NCBI GenBank assembly: GCA_030830945.1
Contig: JAURLY010000028.1
Span: forward strand, 1-12,675
DNA from: Gammaproteobacteria bacterium
GTDB taxonomy: Bacteria > Pseudomonadota > Gammaproteobacteria > Pseudomonadales > GM7GCV1
DNA length: 12,675 bases
Reading direction: 5' to 3'
How positions within the stretch are numbered: position 1 is the stretch's first letter; the number at the start of each line of letters is the position of its first letter. This document shows, in pieces, positions 1-6,526 of the stretch. The translations under genes and the position numbers were made by a program. The notes below the pieces were generated by a model. The model had not been told where the DNA came from. It searched no databases and saw only the letters and a list, made by a program, of their open reading frames with translations.

Positions 1-274
1 AAAAAACCTTCTCCATACCACTCTCTGAACATAGCTTTTCCGCCAGCGCTTCTTGCTGTGGAATGCGAAAATAGTTAGATACGTGGCTCAGGGTTGCCGC
101 TTGCTCAGCAATGGTCTTGCTGACTGCCGGGTGGGAATGGCCCAGACCACAAACCGCAATCCCGGTCAGCGCGTCCAGATAGCGGCGACCTTCCGAATCC
201 CAAACATAGCGACCATCGCCTTTCACAAGTGAAAGCGTTCTATTGCCATAATTGTTCATCAGATATGCGCCCAT
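1..274 (-). CDS. argD: Acetylornithine/succinylornithine aminotransferase-type protein (ArgD-like), N-terminal part only
   Basis: This is a fold-type I, PLP-dependent class III aminotransferase. The family transfers an amino group between N-acetylornithine and 2-oxoglutarate in arginine synthesis, and some members act on related omega-amino substrates. Only 91 residues are visible; the PLP lysine and most of the enzyme lie beyond base 1. Visible hallmarks are the N-terminal strand 'GDGRYVWDSEGRRYLD' (residues 19-34), 'LTGIAVCGLGHSHP' (36-49), and 'SHVSNYF' (63-69), which aligns with 'WHISNVF' of E. coli ArgD. I chose the ATG at 274-272, preceded by an AGGA/AAAGG purine stretch; a second in-frame ATG at 259-257 is possible. 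It is transcribed divergently from the hydantoinase B gene. A near-consensus promoter and a hairpin lie upstream. The family is secure; the exact substrate (ArgD versus another omega-transaminase) cannot be settled from this fragment. Confidence 0.85.
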   Translation of the reverse strand, partial: MGAYLMNNYGNRTLSLVKGDGRYVWDSEGRRYLDALTGIAVCGLGHSHPAVSKTIAEQAATLSHVSNYFRIPQQEALAEKLCSESGMEKVF

Positions 275-335
275 GCCTTTATCCTCGCGCGGTAGTTTCA
301 ATCACCAAGCACATTTTCATGTGCCCAAAACGAAA

Positions 336-374
336 AACGGCAGCTGCTATATATCAACATTTAGCGCTGCCGTT
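336..374 (-). terminator. Terminator-like hairpin in the argD leader (possible attenuator)
   Basis: A perfect 9-bp inverted repeat (AACGGCAGC at 336-344, GCTGCCGTT at 366-374) encloses a 21-nt loop. Read on the minus strand, the second arm runs into a U-rich tract (complement of 327-335: UUU, CG, UUUU). The hairpin lies just after the predicted argD start of transcription and about 60 bases before the start codon, so it would sit in the argD 5' leader. The repeat and T-tract are seen directly; a regulatory role is inference. The tract is interrupted and the loop is large, so termination may be inefficient. Confidence 0.5.
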
Positions 375-389
375 GAAAAAAAGGAGCGG

Positions 390-418
390 ATCATATACCC
401 AGAAAGCCAGGTTGACAA
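390..418 (-). promoter_or_regulatory. Sigma-70 promoter for the argD-like gene
   Basis: On the minus strand, -35 TTGTCA (complement of 413-418) and -10 TATGAT (complement of 390-395) are separated by exactly 17 bases. Each box matches the consensus at five of six positions. Transcription would begin near 383 and give a leader of about 110 nt. An imperfect dyad, TTGA-N6-TCAA (412-425), overlaps the -35 box and could be an operator, although I recognise no known regulator site. Confidence 0.65.
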
Positions 419-549
419 TGTTCAAAGCCTCTTGTGCTGTGGCTTGAAAGGGGTTTTTCACCTTCCGGGTATACCTGATTAGTTTACTTTACTCTTTAGA
501 GCTCTCTGGCTACGCTTAAAAGATTATTTCTTGATCCTCAGGTTGTCCC

Positions 550-2082
550 TTGAACTCTGTCCAGCTAGGTATATTTTCCAGCAAGATTTCAGCCGTCTGC
601 GATGAAATGGGCGCAGTGCTCAGGCACTCTGCATTTTCACCCAATATTCGAGATAGGTTGGATTTCTCTTGTGCCGTTTTTAGCCCCGAGGGTGAGCTTT
701 GCGCCCAGGCTGCACATATTCCGGTGCATCTGGGGTCTATGGCCTATGCCATGGTCGACCTGGTCAATCATTTCGATTGGGCTGAGGGAGATACCCTGGT
801 GGTGAATGATCCCTATCTTGGCGGTACGCATCTTCCGGATGTGACACTGGTAACTCCGGTGTTCTTTAATAAAGCGCTGGTTGGGTTCGTAGCCAATCGT
901 GCGCACCATGCTGATATTGGTAGTGAAAGCCCTGGATCTATGCCTATTTCAAAAACTTTGGAAGAAGAAGGCATTGTTATTTCTCCCCAGTTTTTGGTGC
1001 GCAATGGCAAAATACAGGATGAAATATGGGATGAAATTGAAGGGAGGCTAGGAGAAGGGTCTGATACTCGTGGAGATTTTCTGGCTCAGCTGGGTGCGAA
1101 TCAAAAAGGAGCCTTTCGGCTTTCCAGCGTGGTTTCTAGCCTGGGCCTGGAACAATTTTTTGAAGGCTTGAAAGAACTAAATCAATACGCAGAGGATTTG
1201 GCGCGTTCTTTTTATAACGAAATTCCGGATGGTATATATGAAGCGGAAGACTTCATGGATGATGATGGCCAGGGCCAGGAAGCGATTCCGATACGTCTCC
1301 GTATGCGAGTTCAGGGCTCGGGAATTGAATTGGATTATACTGGTACACACAAACAGGTTAGCGGAAACATTAATTGCCCAATTTCGGTGGCTGCCGCCGC
1401 TGCATATTACGTGTTTAGGTGTTTGCTCCCGGATTACACTCCCGCCTGTGCCGGTGTATTTAGACCTATTCAATTAACGGCGCCGAAAGGTACGTTGGTT
1501 AATGCAGAGCGCCCGCACGCCGTCGCTGCAGGCAACGTAGAAACCAGCTCACGGCTGGTAGATCTGGTTATGGCTGCGCTTCGTAGTGCATTGCCCGATC
1601 GTATGGCGGCGGATTCGCAGGGAACAATGAACAATATCGCCATGGGTGCCCCGGGCCCTGAGCCCTGGAGCTACTATGAAACCCTTGGAGGTGGAATGGG
1701 AGCGCACTCTAAGGGTTCGGGATTGTCTGCTGTTCAGTCACACATGACCAACACACTGAACACTCCGATCGAGGTGCTGGAAACCCGATTTCCCCTCAGA
1801 ATTCGAACCTATGCTTTGCGAGCGAATAGTGGTGGAAAAGGAAAGTACCAGGGAGGAACTGGACTGATCAGGGAGTATGAGTTTCTCTCCCCGGCCAAAG
1901 TGACTCTTTTGACAGAGCGACGAAGCTTTTCGCCGAAGGGAGAACTGGGTGGAGGGAATGGAGCACGGGGTATTAATCTGCTCAATGGCAAAAAACTTCC
2001 GGCAAAAGTTCAGATAGACGTTCAATCTGGTGATCGGATAACAATCGAAACGCCTGGTGGTGGCGGCTATGGTAGGAAATAG
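550..2082 (+). CDS. Hydantoinase B/oxoprolinase (HyuB) family protein, complete
   Basis: This 510-residue protein is a full-length HyuB-family subunit. The family includes N-methylhydantoinase B, the C-terminal half of 5-oxoprolinase and relatives of acetone carboxylase; these hydrolyse cyclic imides or amides, or carboxylate ketones, together with an ATP-binding HyuA partner. Family hallmarks are 'EMGAVLRHSAFSPNIRDRLDFS' near residues 19-40, 'NDPYLGGTHLPD' (86-97), 'RAHHADIGS' (117-125) with likely metal-binding His/Asp, 'GNVETSSRLVD' (328-338), and the terminal glycine motif 'GGGGYG' (503-508). The start is a TTG: an in-frame TGA at 532-534 excludes longer starts, the next ATG is inside conserved sequence, and a weak AGG (540-542) lies 7 bases upstream. 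No hyuA is adjacent: the left neighbour is the divergent argD and the right one grxD. Substrate cannot be assigned. No clear plus-strand promoter is visible in 275-549. Confidence 0.92.
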   Translation: MNSVQLGIFSSKISAVCDEMGAVLRHSAFSPNIRDRLDFSCAVFSPEGELCAQAAHIPVHLGSMAYAMVDLVNHFDWAEGDTLVVNDPYLGGTHLPDVTLVTPVFFNKALVGFVANRAHHADIGSESPGSMPISKTLEEEGIVISPQFLVRNGKIQDEIWDEIEGRLGEGSDTRGDFLAQLGANQKGAFRLSSVVSSLGLEQFFEGLKELNQYAEDLARSFYNEIPDGIYEAEDFMDDDGQGQEAIPIRLRMRVQGSGIELDYTGTHKQVSGNINCPISVAAAAAYYVFRCLLPDYTPACAGVFRPIQLTAPKGTLVNAERPHAVAAGNVETSSRLVDLVMAALRSALPDRMAADSQGTMNNIAMGAPGPEPWSYYETLGGGMGAHSKGSGLSAVQSHMTNTLNTPIEVLETRFPLRIRTYALRANSGGKGKYQGGTGLIREYEFLSPAKVTLLTERRSFSPKGELGGGNGARGINLLNGKKLPAKVQIDVQSGDRITIETPGGGGYGRK

Positions 2083-2180
2083 CATGCCTGTCTATCAGGT
2101 TTATAGAGATGGGTAGAGAATTGATTTAATTCCGACTAAAATACTCAGTCTTTACATGCTAACCAGCCTAGAGGTTTTTA

Positions 2181-2525
2181 GTGAGCGAATCAGCCAACCC
2201 TGTACTCGATCAGATCAAGGAACAAATTGAAGGAAATCCCATCATTATTTATATGAAGGGTTCCCCTAATGCCCCCCAGTGTGGATTTAGCGCAAGAACT
2301 GTTCAGGCATTGATGGCCTGCGGCGAGCGCTTTGCTTATGTTGACGTATTGAGCAATCCGGATATAAGACAAAATCTGCCTCTGTATGGCAACTGGCCGA
2401 CGTTTCCCCAACTCTGGGTAAATGGTGAGTTAATTGGCGGCTGTGACATTGTTACTGAAATGTACGAAAAAGGTGAGCTGAAGACGGTGGTTTCCGAGGC
2501 TGCAGCGTCTAATCCGGCAGAGTAA
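2181..2525 (+). CDS. grxD: Monothiol glutaredoxin, Grx4/CGFS type
   Basis: This 114-residue cytosolic protein is a monothiol CGFS glutaredoxin. The family binds and transfers [2Fe-2S] clusters with glutathione as co-ligand, often paired with BolA-type proteins, rather than acting mainly as a disulfide reductase. The active site 'CGFS' is at residues 34-37, after a lysine at 26 ('MKGSP'). 'WPTFPQLWVNGELIGGCDI' (72-90) carries the cis-proline loop (TFPQ) and the GGCD glutathione-binding segment. The length matches E. coli GrxD. The start is GTG, with GAGG at 2171-2174 six bases upstream; the protein begins in register with the family there. It follows the hydantoinase gene by 98 bases, which contain no convincing terminator, so the two may share a transcript or grxD may use a weak promoter of its own (a TAAAAT at 2137-2142 lacks a good -35). 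Confidence 0.95.
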   Translation: MSESANPVLDQIKEQIEGNPIIIYMKGSPNAPQCGFSARTVQALMACGERFAYVDVLSNPDIRQNLPLYGNWPTFPQLWVNGELIGGCDIVTEMYEKGELKTVVSEAAASNPAE

Positions 2526-2540
2526 AACCCCGTTTTAATA

Positions 2541-2570
2541 AAAAAAACCGGCTCGTTGGCCGGTTTTTTT
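2541..2570. terminator. Bidirectional intrinsic terminator between grxD and the MFS-PlsC gene
   Basis: A 12-bp perfect stem has seven A then CCGGC on the left (2541-2552), a 6-nt loop TCGTTG, and GCCGG then seven T on the right (2559-2570). It reads as a GC stem plus U-tract on both strands. It lies 16 bases after the grxD stop and 34 bases beyond the minus-strand acyltransferase stop, so it can end transcription of both convergent units. Confidence 0.92.
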
Positions 2571-2603
2571 ATGTCCGTGTTTTTGTGCGCTGGATTTGAG
2601 TGC

Positions 2604-4481
2604 TTAACGAAAATCGCCGCGCAAGGTTTCGACATGTCCTTGAAGAATCAATGCGTTTACTTCCTCGGGCGGGATTGCCATGCCGACTTTCAATTGTATT
2701 GCCCTACGTCTCAACCTTAGATGAAAGCCGGATCTCAAGGCCGGGCCATTTCCGTGACTAAAAAAACTCCCCCATATGCCACGTATTGCCATGGGGTATA
2801 CAGGAACAGGTGCGTTTTCCAGAAGCTTTTCGACACCGCGTCTGAACGTTCCAATTTCGCCATCGGGGCTAAGACGGCCTTCCGGAAAGATCATTACCAG
2901 CTCGCCATTGCGTAGTGAATTCGCCGCCTCTCTAATGGTTTCTTCGTATGTTTTTCGATCTTCCAGAGGTGAACAAATTGCCAGTGTCCGGCTTGCCTGG
3001 AATACCAGGTTAAATGGAGCTTTGTTACGAATTTCCTTTGCCATAATAAAGCGAATAGGTCGTTTGCTTGCTCCAAAGATAACCACCGGATCTGCATATG
3101 AAACATGATTGCAAACCAATAAAGCTGGCCCTTCCTCAGGAAGCTGTGCTACCTCTTCTGATTCAATTCGATAGAACAGTCGGCTAAACACCTCCGCTAG
3201 AAAGCGTAGGCTTTGGACAGGCGTGCGGGTAAATACAAACACGGCGTAAATCAGGTTAAGGATAGATATAACGACGAGGTAGGTTGAAAGTTGGAACTGC
3301 AATACACCAAGGATGCCAATAGCAAGAATCGCCGAAGTAACCATGAAAACCGCATTGATAACATTGTTTATAGAGATAATCCTGGCGCGATTTTCCAGTG
3401 ATGAAGCCTGTTGTAGCTCGGTGTACATTGGCAGTGCGAAAGCTCCGCCAAAAATACCTATAAGCAGGATGTCCAGGGAGATGCGCAAGCCTTCCGGACT
3501 GTCCAGAAACGCATTAATACCCATGAGAGAAAGTGTCTGGCTGGCCTCAATTTGGGCCAGATCAAGACCGGTTAAACCCAGTAAAAGCATGGCGATGGGT
3601 GCAATCCCTATTTCTACCACAAAGCTGGAGAGTTTGGCCGCCAGGGCGCAGCCAAGGCCAACGCCAATAATAAAGAGCGCCAGGAAAAGGGTGACAACAG
3701 ACTCATCTCCACCACCAATGTAGCGGACAATGGTGGGGATTTGGGTTAAATATCCTGAGCCAATAAACCAGAACCAAGAAACCCCCAGAATGGCTGTCCA
3801 GACACGCTGTTGACCACGAGCCAGTGTAAGTAACTTGATTGACTGGCCGAGCATATTCCAGTCGACCTTGAGGTCGGGAGAACCAATTTCAATTCGGGGA
3901 ATCTTCAGGGATGCAAGGTAGCCGCCTATTGCAGTGACCAGACAGCCAGTGGCTATCCAGATCCAAGCACTCTGTTGTTGTGCCAGGATTCCACCTATAA
4001 GTGTTCCCGTAAGAATGGCAATAAAAGTACCCGAGGCAATCAAGGCGTTGCCGGTTACCAGATCTTTACCCTGCAATAGCTGAGGCAATACCGCATATTT
4101 GTTAGGGCCGAACATTGCGGACTGCGTGCCCAGACAAAAAAGAATAAACAGGAGCAAGGGAATAGACTGCAAATAAAGTGCCAGAGCACCTACCAGGACA
4201 ATTAGGATTTCGGCGATTTTGTTTTTCTGGATCATTACCGCCTTGTCGCCTCGATCGGCCAGTTGCCCGGCGAGCGTTGAAAACAGGAAGTAGGGCAGGA
4301 TAAATAGGAGGGCCGCGACATTATTAATTGTGCTGGCTTGTGCGGCGGCATCAGTCAACTGGAAGGCCACAATGATCAGCATAGCGCTTTTAAACAGGTT
4401 GTCGTTTAACGCACCGCCAAACTGGGCTATAAATATTGGGAGAAATCTTTTGCTGGTGAATATACGCAGTAGTGATTTCAT
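2604..4481 (-). CDS. Fused MFS transporter (LplT-like) - PlsC-type acyltransferase
   Basis: This 625-residue inner-membrane protein has two parts. Residues about 10-420 form an MFS permease resembling the lysophospholipid flippase LplT: the opening 'AQFGGALNDNLFKSA', the loop 'GQLADRGDKAVMI', 'MFGPNKYAVLPQLL', and about twelve hydrophobic segments. Residues about 440-620 form a PlsC/LPLAT acyltransferase with the catalytic HX4D motif (H459-V-S-Y-A-D464) and 'FPEG' (532-535). Known family members flip lysophospholipid inward and re-acylate it. The larger Aas-type fusions also carry a C-terminal AMP-binding acyl-ACP synthetase; here the protein ends naturally at 'LRGDFR', so an acyl donor must come from elsewhere. 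The gene begins 21 bases after ispB in the same frame, with no visible Shine-Dalgarno at the ATG (4481), so translation may be coupled. Co-transcription with ispB is likely. Domain calls are firm; substrate is inferred. Confidence 0.88.
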   Translation of the reverse strand: MKSLLRIFTSKRFLPIFIAQFGGALNDNLFKSAMLIIVAFQLTDAAAQASTINNVAALLFILPYFLFSTLAGQLADRGDKAVMIQKNKIAEILIVLVGALALYLQSIPLLLFILFCLGTQSAMFGPNKYAVLPQLLQGKDLVTGNALIASGTFIAILTGTLIGGILAQQQSAWIWIATGCLVTAIGGYLASLKIPRIEIGSPDLKVDWNMLGQSIKLLTLARGQQRVWTAILGVSWFWFIGSGYLTQIPTIVRYIGGGDESVVTLFLALFIIGVGLGCALAAKLSSFVVEIGIAPIAMLLLGLTGLDLAQIEASQTLSLMGINAFLDSPEGLRISLDILLIGIFGGAFALPMYTELQQASSLENRARIISINNVINAVFMVTSAILAIGILGVLQFQLSTYLVVISILNLIYAVFVFTRTPVQSLRFLAEVFSRLFYRIESEEVAQLPEEGPALLVCNHVSYADPVVIFGASKRPIRFIMAKEIRNKAPFNLVFQASRTLAICSPLEDRKTYEETIREAANSLRNGELVMIFPEGRLSPDGEIGTFRRGVEKLLENAPVPVYPMAIRGIWGSFFSHGNGPALRSGFHLRLRRRAIQLKVGMAIPPEEVNALILQGHVETLRGDFR

Positions 4482-4502
4482 TGGACAGTGGTCGGTTGCG
4501 AC

Positions 4503-5465
4503 TTAAAAACTTCTATTCAGGGCGAAATCGGCAAGATCAACCAAAGCTTGTTTGTATGGACTCTCGGGTAAGTTAATCAGCGCTGATTTAGCGGCATCGG
4601 ATTCCCTTTCAGCAAGTGAACGTGTATAGCTCAGACCTCCGCAGGATTGCACGATATCTACAATTTTATCGATATTAGTGCTGTCACAGTTTTTTATGGC
4701 ATTGCGGATTAGCTCGGCTGAATCCTGATCTGCTTCGCGCATGGCAAAAATAAGTGGCAGGGTAGGCTTTCCTTCAGCAAGATCGTCGCCAATATTCTTG
4801 CCCATCATTTCAGCATCCCCGGTGTAGTCCAAAACATCATCCTGAAGTTGAAAGACCGTTCCAAGGTGACGCCCATAGCTGGCTAAAGCCTGAACTTTGT
4901 CGTTAGGCTGGTTGGCGATAAGGGCGCCACCTGCGGTAGCTGCCTCAAAAAGAATGGCGGTTTTTTTGTGAATAACGCTGAGATAGTTTTGTTCGCTGAC
5001 TTCAGGATCGCCGGCGTTAATTAATTGCTGAACCTCTCCTTCAGCAATTGCGTTGGTCGTATCGGCTAACAGCTTCATTATCGGCATATGACCTAGTTGA
5101 ACCAAAATCTGGAAAGCTCGGGAATACAGAAAATCCCCTACAAGAATGGTTGGGCTATTGCCCCATTTTGCGTTTGCAGTAGGTCTTCCGCGTCGAAGCT
5201 CGGATGTATCTACGACATCATCATGAAGAAGTGTGGCTGTATGAATGAACTCGATAACACTGGCCAGCTTGATATGATCTTTCCCGGTGTAGCCACAACT
5301 TAGGGCCGCCAAAAGGACCACCAATGGGCGCAGTCGCTTTCCCCCTCCCTCGACTATGTACTCGCCAATGTTTTCAACCAAATCAACTTCTGAATGAAGC
5401 TGATCAATGATCATCTGGTTAACTTCTAGGAAGTCGCTCTCGGCAACCTTATGAAAGGGCAGCAT
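4503..5465 (-). CDS. ispB: Octaprenyl diphosphate synthase
   Basis: This 320-residue cytosolic trans-prenyltransferase adds isopentenyl units to farnesyl diphosphate to make the long (about C40) side chain of ubiquinone and menaquinone. Motifs in order: 'GGKRLRP' (41-47, diphosphate binding), the first aspartate-rich motif DDVVD (82-86), 'GDDLAEGKPTLP' (226-237), and the second aspartate-rich motif DDVLD (209-213), which bind Mg2+-diphosphate. The residues just before the first motif, 'HTATLLH', are identical to E. coli IspB, supporting a long-chain product. Length matches the family. The ATG at 5465 fits the family N-terminus; the upstream purine run AAGAAAA is a weak ribosome site. The gene is divergent from rplU, as in E. 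coli, and is followed at 21 bases by the transporter-acyltransferase gene. Very secure assignment; C40 versus C45 is not determined. Confidence 0.96.
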   Translation of the reverse strand: MLPFHKVAESDFLEVNQMIIDQLHSEVDLVENIGEYIVEGGGKRLRPLVVLLAALSCGYTGKDHIKLASVIEFIHTATLLHDDVVDTSELRRGRPTANAKWGNSPTILVGDFLYSRAFQILVQLGHMPIMKLLADTTNAIAEGEVQQLINAGDPEVSEQNYLSVIHKKTAILFEAATAGGALIANQPNDKVQALASYGRHLGTVFQLQDDVLDYTGDAEMMGKNIGDDLAEGKPTLPLIFAMREADQDSAELIRNAIKNCDSTNIDKIVDIVQSCGGLSYTRSLAERESDAAKSALINLPESPYKQALVDLADFALNRSF

Positions 5466-5522
5466 TCAATGGATTTTCTTGTAGTTCAGTCGGGATTCGG
5501 CAGGGAATAAGCTGTCGTCGGG

Positions 5523-5551
5523 ATGCTAGGCATCGACGGCATCTATGTCAA
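5523..5551 (-). promoter_or_regulatory. Sigma-70 promoter for ispB
   Basis: On the minus strand, a perfect -35 TTGACA (complement of 5546-5551) lies 17 bases from -10 TAGCAT (complement of 5523-5528). The predicted start of transcription is near 5516, giving a leader of about 50 nt before the ispB ATG. Confidence 0.8.
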
Positions 5552-5641
5552 GAAAGCTCTTGAGATACCGGATGTTTTTTACGGCCGTTGTCACCCAAAA
5601 TAAATTGTCCCCAAACCGCTGAAAATAAAGCGAATTACTGC

Positions 5642-5670
5642 TTGAACGCCCCCCGCGTTTTACGTAGAAT
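5642..5670 (+). promoter_or_regulatory. Sigma-70 promoter for rplU-rpmA
   Basis: -35 TTGAAC (5642-5647) and -10 TAGAAT (5665-5670) are separated by 17 bases. A/T-rich runs just upstream (within 5596-5636) resemble an UP element, as expected for a ribosomal protein operon. Transcription would start near 5677, giving a leader of about 65 nt. It is back to back with the ispB promoter, about 90 bases between the two -35 boxes. Confidence 0.8.
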
Positions 5671-5676
5671 TGCCGC

Positions 5677-5740
5677 CCTTCCAGCCGGGGGTCTTTGTAC
5701 GAGGCATCTGGCCAGACCATTTTTTGGAGTTAAATCAATC
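5677..5740 (+). promoter_or_regulatory. rplU 5' leader with possible RNA structure
   Basis: Between the predicted transcription start and the rplU ATG lie a short pairing GGTCT (5690-5694) / AGACC (5714-5718) followed by six T (5720-5725), and a 10-base palindrome TCTGGCCAGA (5708-5717) that offers an alternative fold. The arrangement is compatible with a ribosomal-protein leader or weak attenuator, but the stem is only 5 bp and I know of no described gammaproteobacterial L21 leader that it matches. Confidence 0.25.
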
Positions 5741-6226
5741 ATGTACGCGATTTTTGAAAGCGGTGGCAAGCAGCATAAAGTTGTAGAAGGCGAAGTTCTG
5801 CGACTGGAGAAGCTCGAAGCGGCTGCGGGCGACGAAGTCAATTTTGACAAAGTGTTGCTAATCAACGATGGCAAGAAACTGACCGTAGGTGCTCCCTATG
5901 TTACTGGTAGCTCTGTCTCTGCGAAAGTTGTTGAGCAAGGGCGTGGTGAAAAGGTCAAGATCATCAAGTTCCGTCGTCGTAAGCATCACGAGAAGCAAAT
6001 GGGTCATCGCCAGTCCTATACCGAAGTGAAAATCACGGGTATATCACTGAAGAAAGCAGCTGCCAAAAAAGCCGCTGAACCCAAAACAGAAGAAGCGAAA
6101 GAGGCAGCACCAAAGAAAGCTGCTCCCAAGAAGGCCGCTTCCACAACAGCCAAGAAAGCTGCCCCTAAAAAGGCCGCTGCAAAGAAAGCACCTGCTAAAA
6201 AGGCAGATGCTGATTCTAAAGAGTAA
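5741..6226 (+). CDS. rplU: 50S ribosomal protein L21 with a Lys/Ala/Pro-rich C-terminal extension
   Basis: L21 binds 23S rRNA in the large ribosomal subunit. Residues 1-101 are a complete L21 domain: the start 'MYAIFESGGKQHKV', the family's basic signature 'IKFRRRKHHEKQMGHRQSYT' (75-94), and 'VKITGI' at the usual end. E. coli L21 is 103 residues; this one continues to 161, adding a low-complexity tail (102-161) of KKAA and APKK repeats resembling the tails of histone H1-like bacterial proteins. The start is the ATG at 5741, with GGAG at 5726-5729; an in-frame open stretch reaching back to 5588 is upstream of the family start and crosses the promoter, so I rejected it. rpmA follows after 19 bases as the second gene of the operon. 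A frameshift explanation is unlikely, because the tail stays in frame, is strongly patterned and ends just before the rpmA ribosome site. Confidence 0.96.
   Translation: MYAIFESGGKQHKVVEGEVLRLEKLEAAAGDEVNFDKVLLINDGKKLTVGAPYVTGSSVSAKVVEQGRGEKVKIIKFRRRKHHEKQMGHRQSYTEVKITGISLKKAAAKKAAEPKTEEAKEAAPKKAAPKKAASTTAKKAAPKKAAAKKAPAKKADADSKE
6044..6223 (+). repeat. Degenerate in-frame repeat coding the L21 tail
   Basis: Purine-rich units of the kind AAGAAAGCTGC / AAAAAGGCCGC recur irregularly across this stretch and encode KKAA/APKK-type units of the L21 tail (residues 102-161). The units differ at synonymous positions (AAA/AAG, GCT/GCC/GCA), so the repeat is better conserved in protein than in DNA. A short acidic stretch (PKTEEAKE, near 114-121) interrupts it, and the protein ends in DADSKE. 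Confidence 0.7.
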
Positions 6227-6245
6227 TTTAGAGGAGTAACAACAG

Positions 6246-6506
6246 ATGGCACATAAGAAAGCCGGTGGTAGTACTCGAAACGGTCGCGATTCGGAAAGCA
6301 AACGTCTAGGCGTTAAACGATTCGGCGGCCAAGCAGTGAGTGCAGGCGAAATCATAGTTCGTCAGCGTGGCACTAAAATGCATCCAGGCGAAAACGTAGG
6401 CATGGGTAAAGATCACACCCTGTTTGCTAAAGTTGATGGAACCGTGGAGTTCATTACTCGCGGAGCGAATAACCGCAAATTTGTTCAGATTGCTCCCGCT
6501 TCCTGA
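6246..6506 (+). CDS. rpmA: 50S ribosomal protein L27
   Basis: L27 is an 86-residue component of the large subunit whose N-terminal arm reaches the peptidyl transferase centre. The sequence opens 'MAHKKAGGSTRNGRDSESK', the typical mature-type N-terminus without the cleavable extension found in Firmicutes. It also holds 'RLGVKRFGGQ' and 'RQRGTKMHPGENVGMGKDHT', all family signatures, and 'FAKVDGTVEF'. Length matches E. coli L27 closely. A strong GAGGAG (6231-6236) sits nine bases before the ATG. It is the last gene of the rplU-rpmA unit, which ends in an intrinsic terminator 21 bases past the stop. Nothing unusual is seen in it. Confidence 0.98.
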   Translation: MAHKKAGGSTRNGRDSESKRLGVKRFGGQAVSAGEIIVRQRGTKMHPGENVGMGKDHTLFAKVDGTVEFITRGANNRKFVQIAPAS

Positions 6507-6526
6507 TCAAGCTGTTAAAGCTTCCG

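Noticed and set aside
412..440. TTGACA (412-417) on the plus strand as -35 of a hydantoinase B promoter
   Set aside because: At 17 bases the -10 would be TGCTGT, matching the consensus poorly, and the same bases form the -35 of a much better minus-strand promoter.
394..473. Inverted repeat TATACCC (394-400) / GGGTATA (467-473) flanking the argD -35
   Set aside because: Seven base pairs across a 66-base loop is expected by chance often enough, and one arm merely contains part of the -10 region.
229..482. Two overlapping plus-strand open frames of 72 and 76 residues beside argD
   Set aside because: They begin inside the argD N-terminus on the opposite strand, run over the argD promoter and hairpin, and have no protein signature or ribosome site.
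2081..2160. AGCATG (2081-2086) / CATGCT (2155-2160) inverted repeat and CCTG-N5-CAGG after the hydantoinase gene as a terminator
   Set aside because: The first has a 68-base loop and no T-tract; the second has a 4-bp stem. Neither supports termination.
5526..5720. 64-residue open frame on the minus strand between ispB and rplU
   Set aside because: It has no recognisable domain, runs antisense through the rplU promoter and leader, and ends over the ispB promoter; best read as chance.
5588..5740. In-frame upstream extension that would make rplU encode 212 residues
   Set aside because: It precedes the universal L21 start (MYAIFESGGKQ), crosses the -35 and -10 boxes of the rplU promoter, and shows no protein-like pattern; a GGAG site serves the ATG at 5741.
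6016..6355. Minus-strand Ala/Phe/Leu-rich frames opposite the L21 tail
   Set aside because: They are the reverse complement of a Lys/Ala repeat, which always yields long hydrophobic shadow frames; the plus-strand L21 frame explains the sequence.
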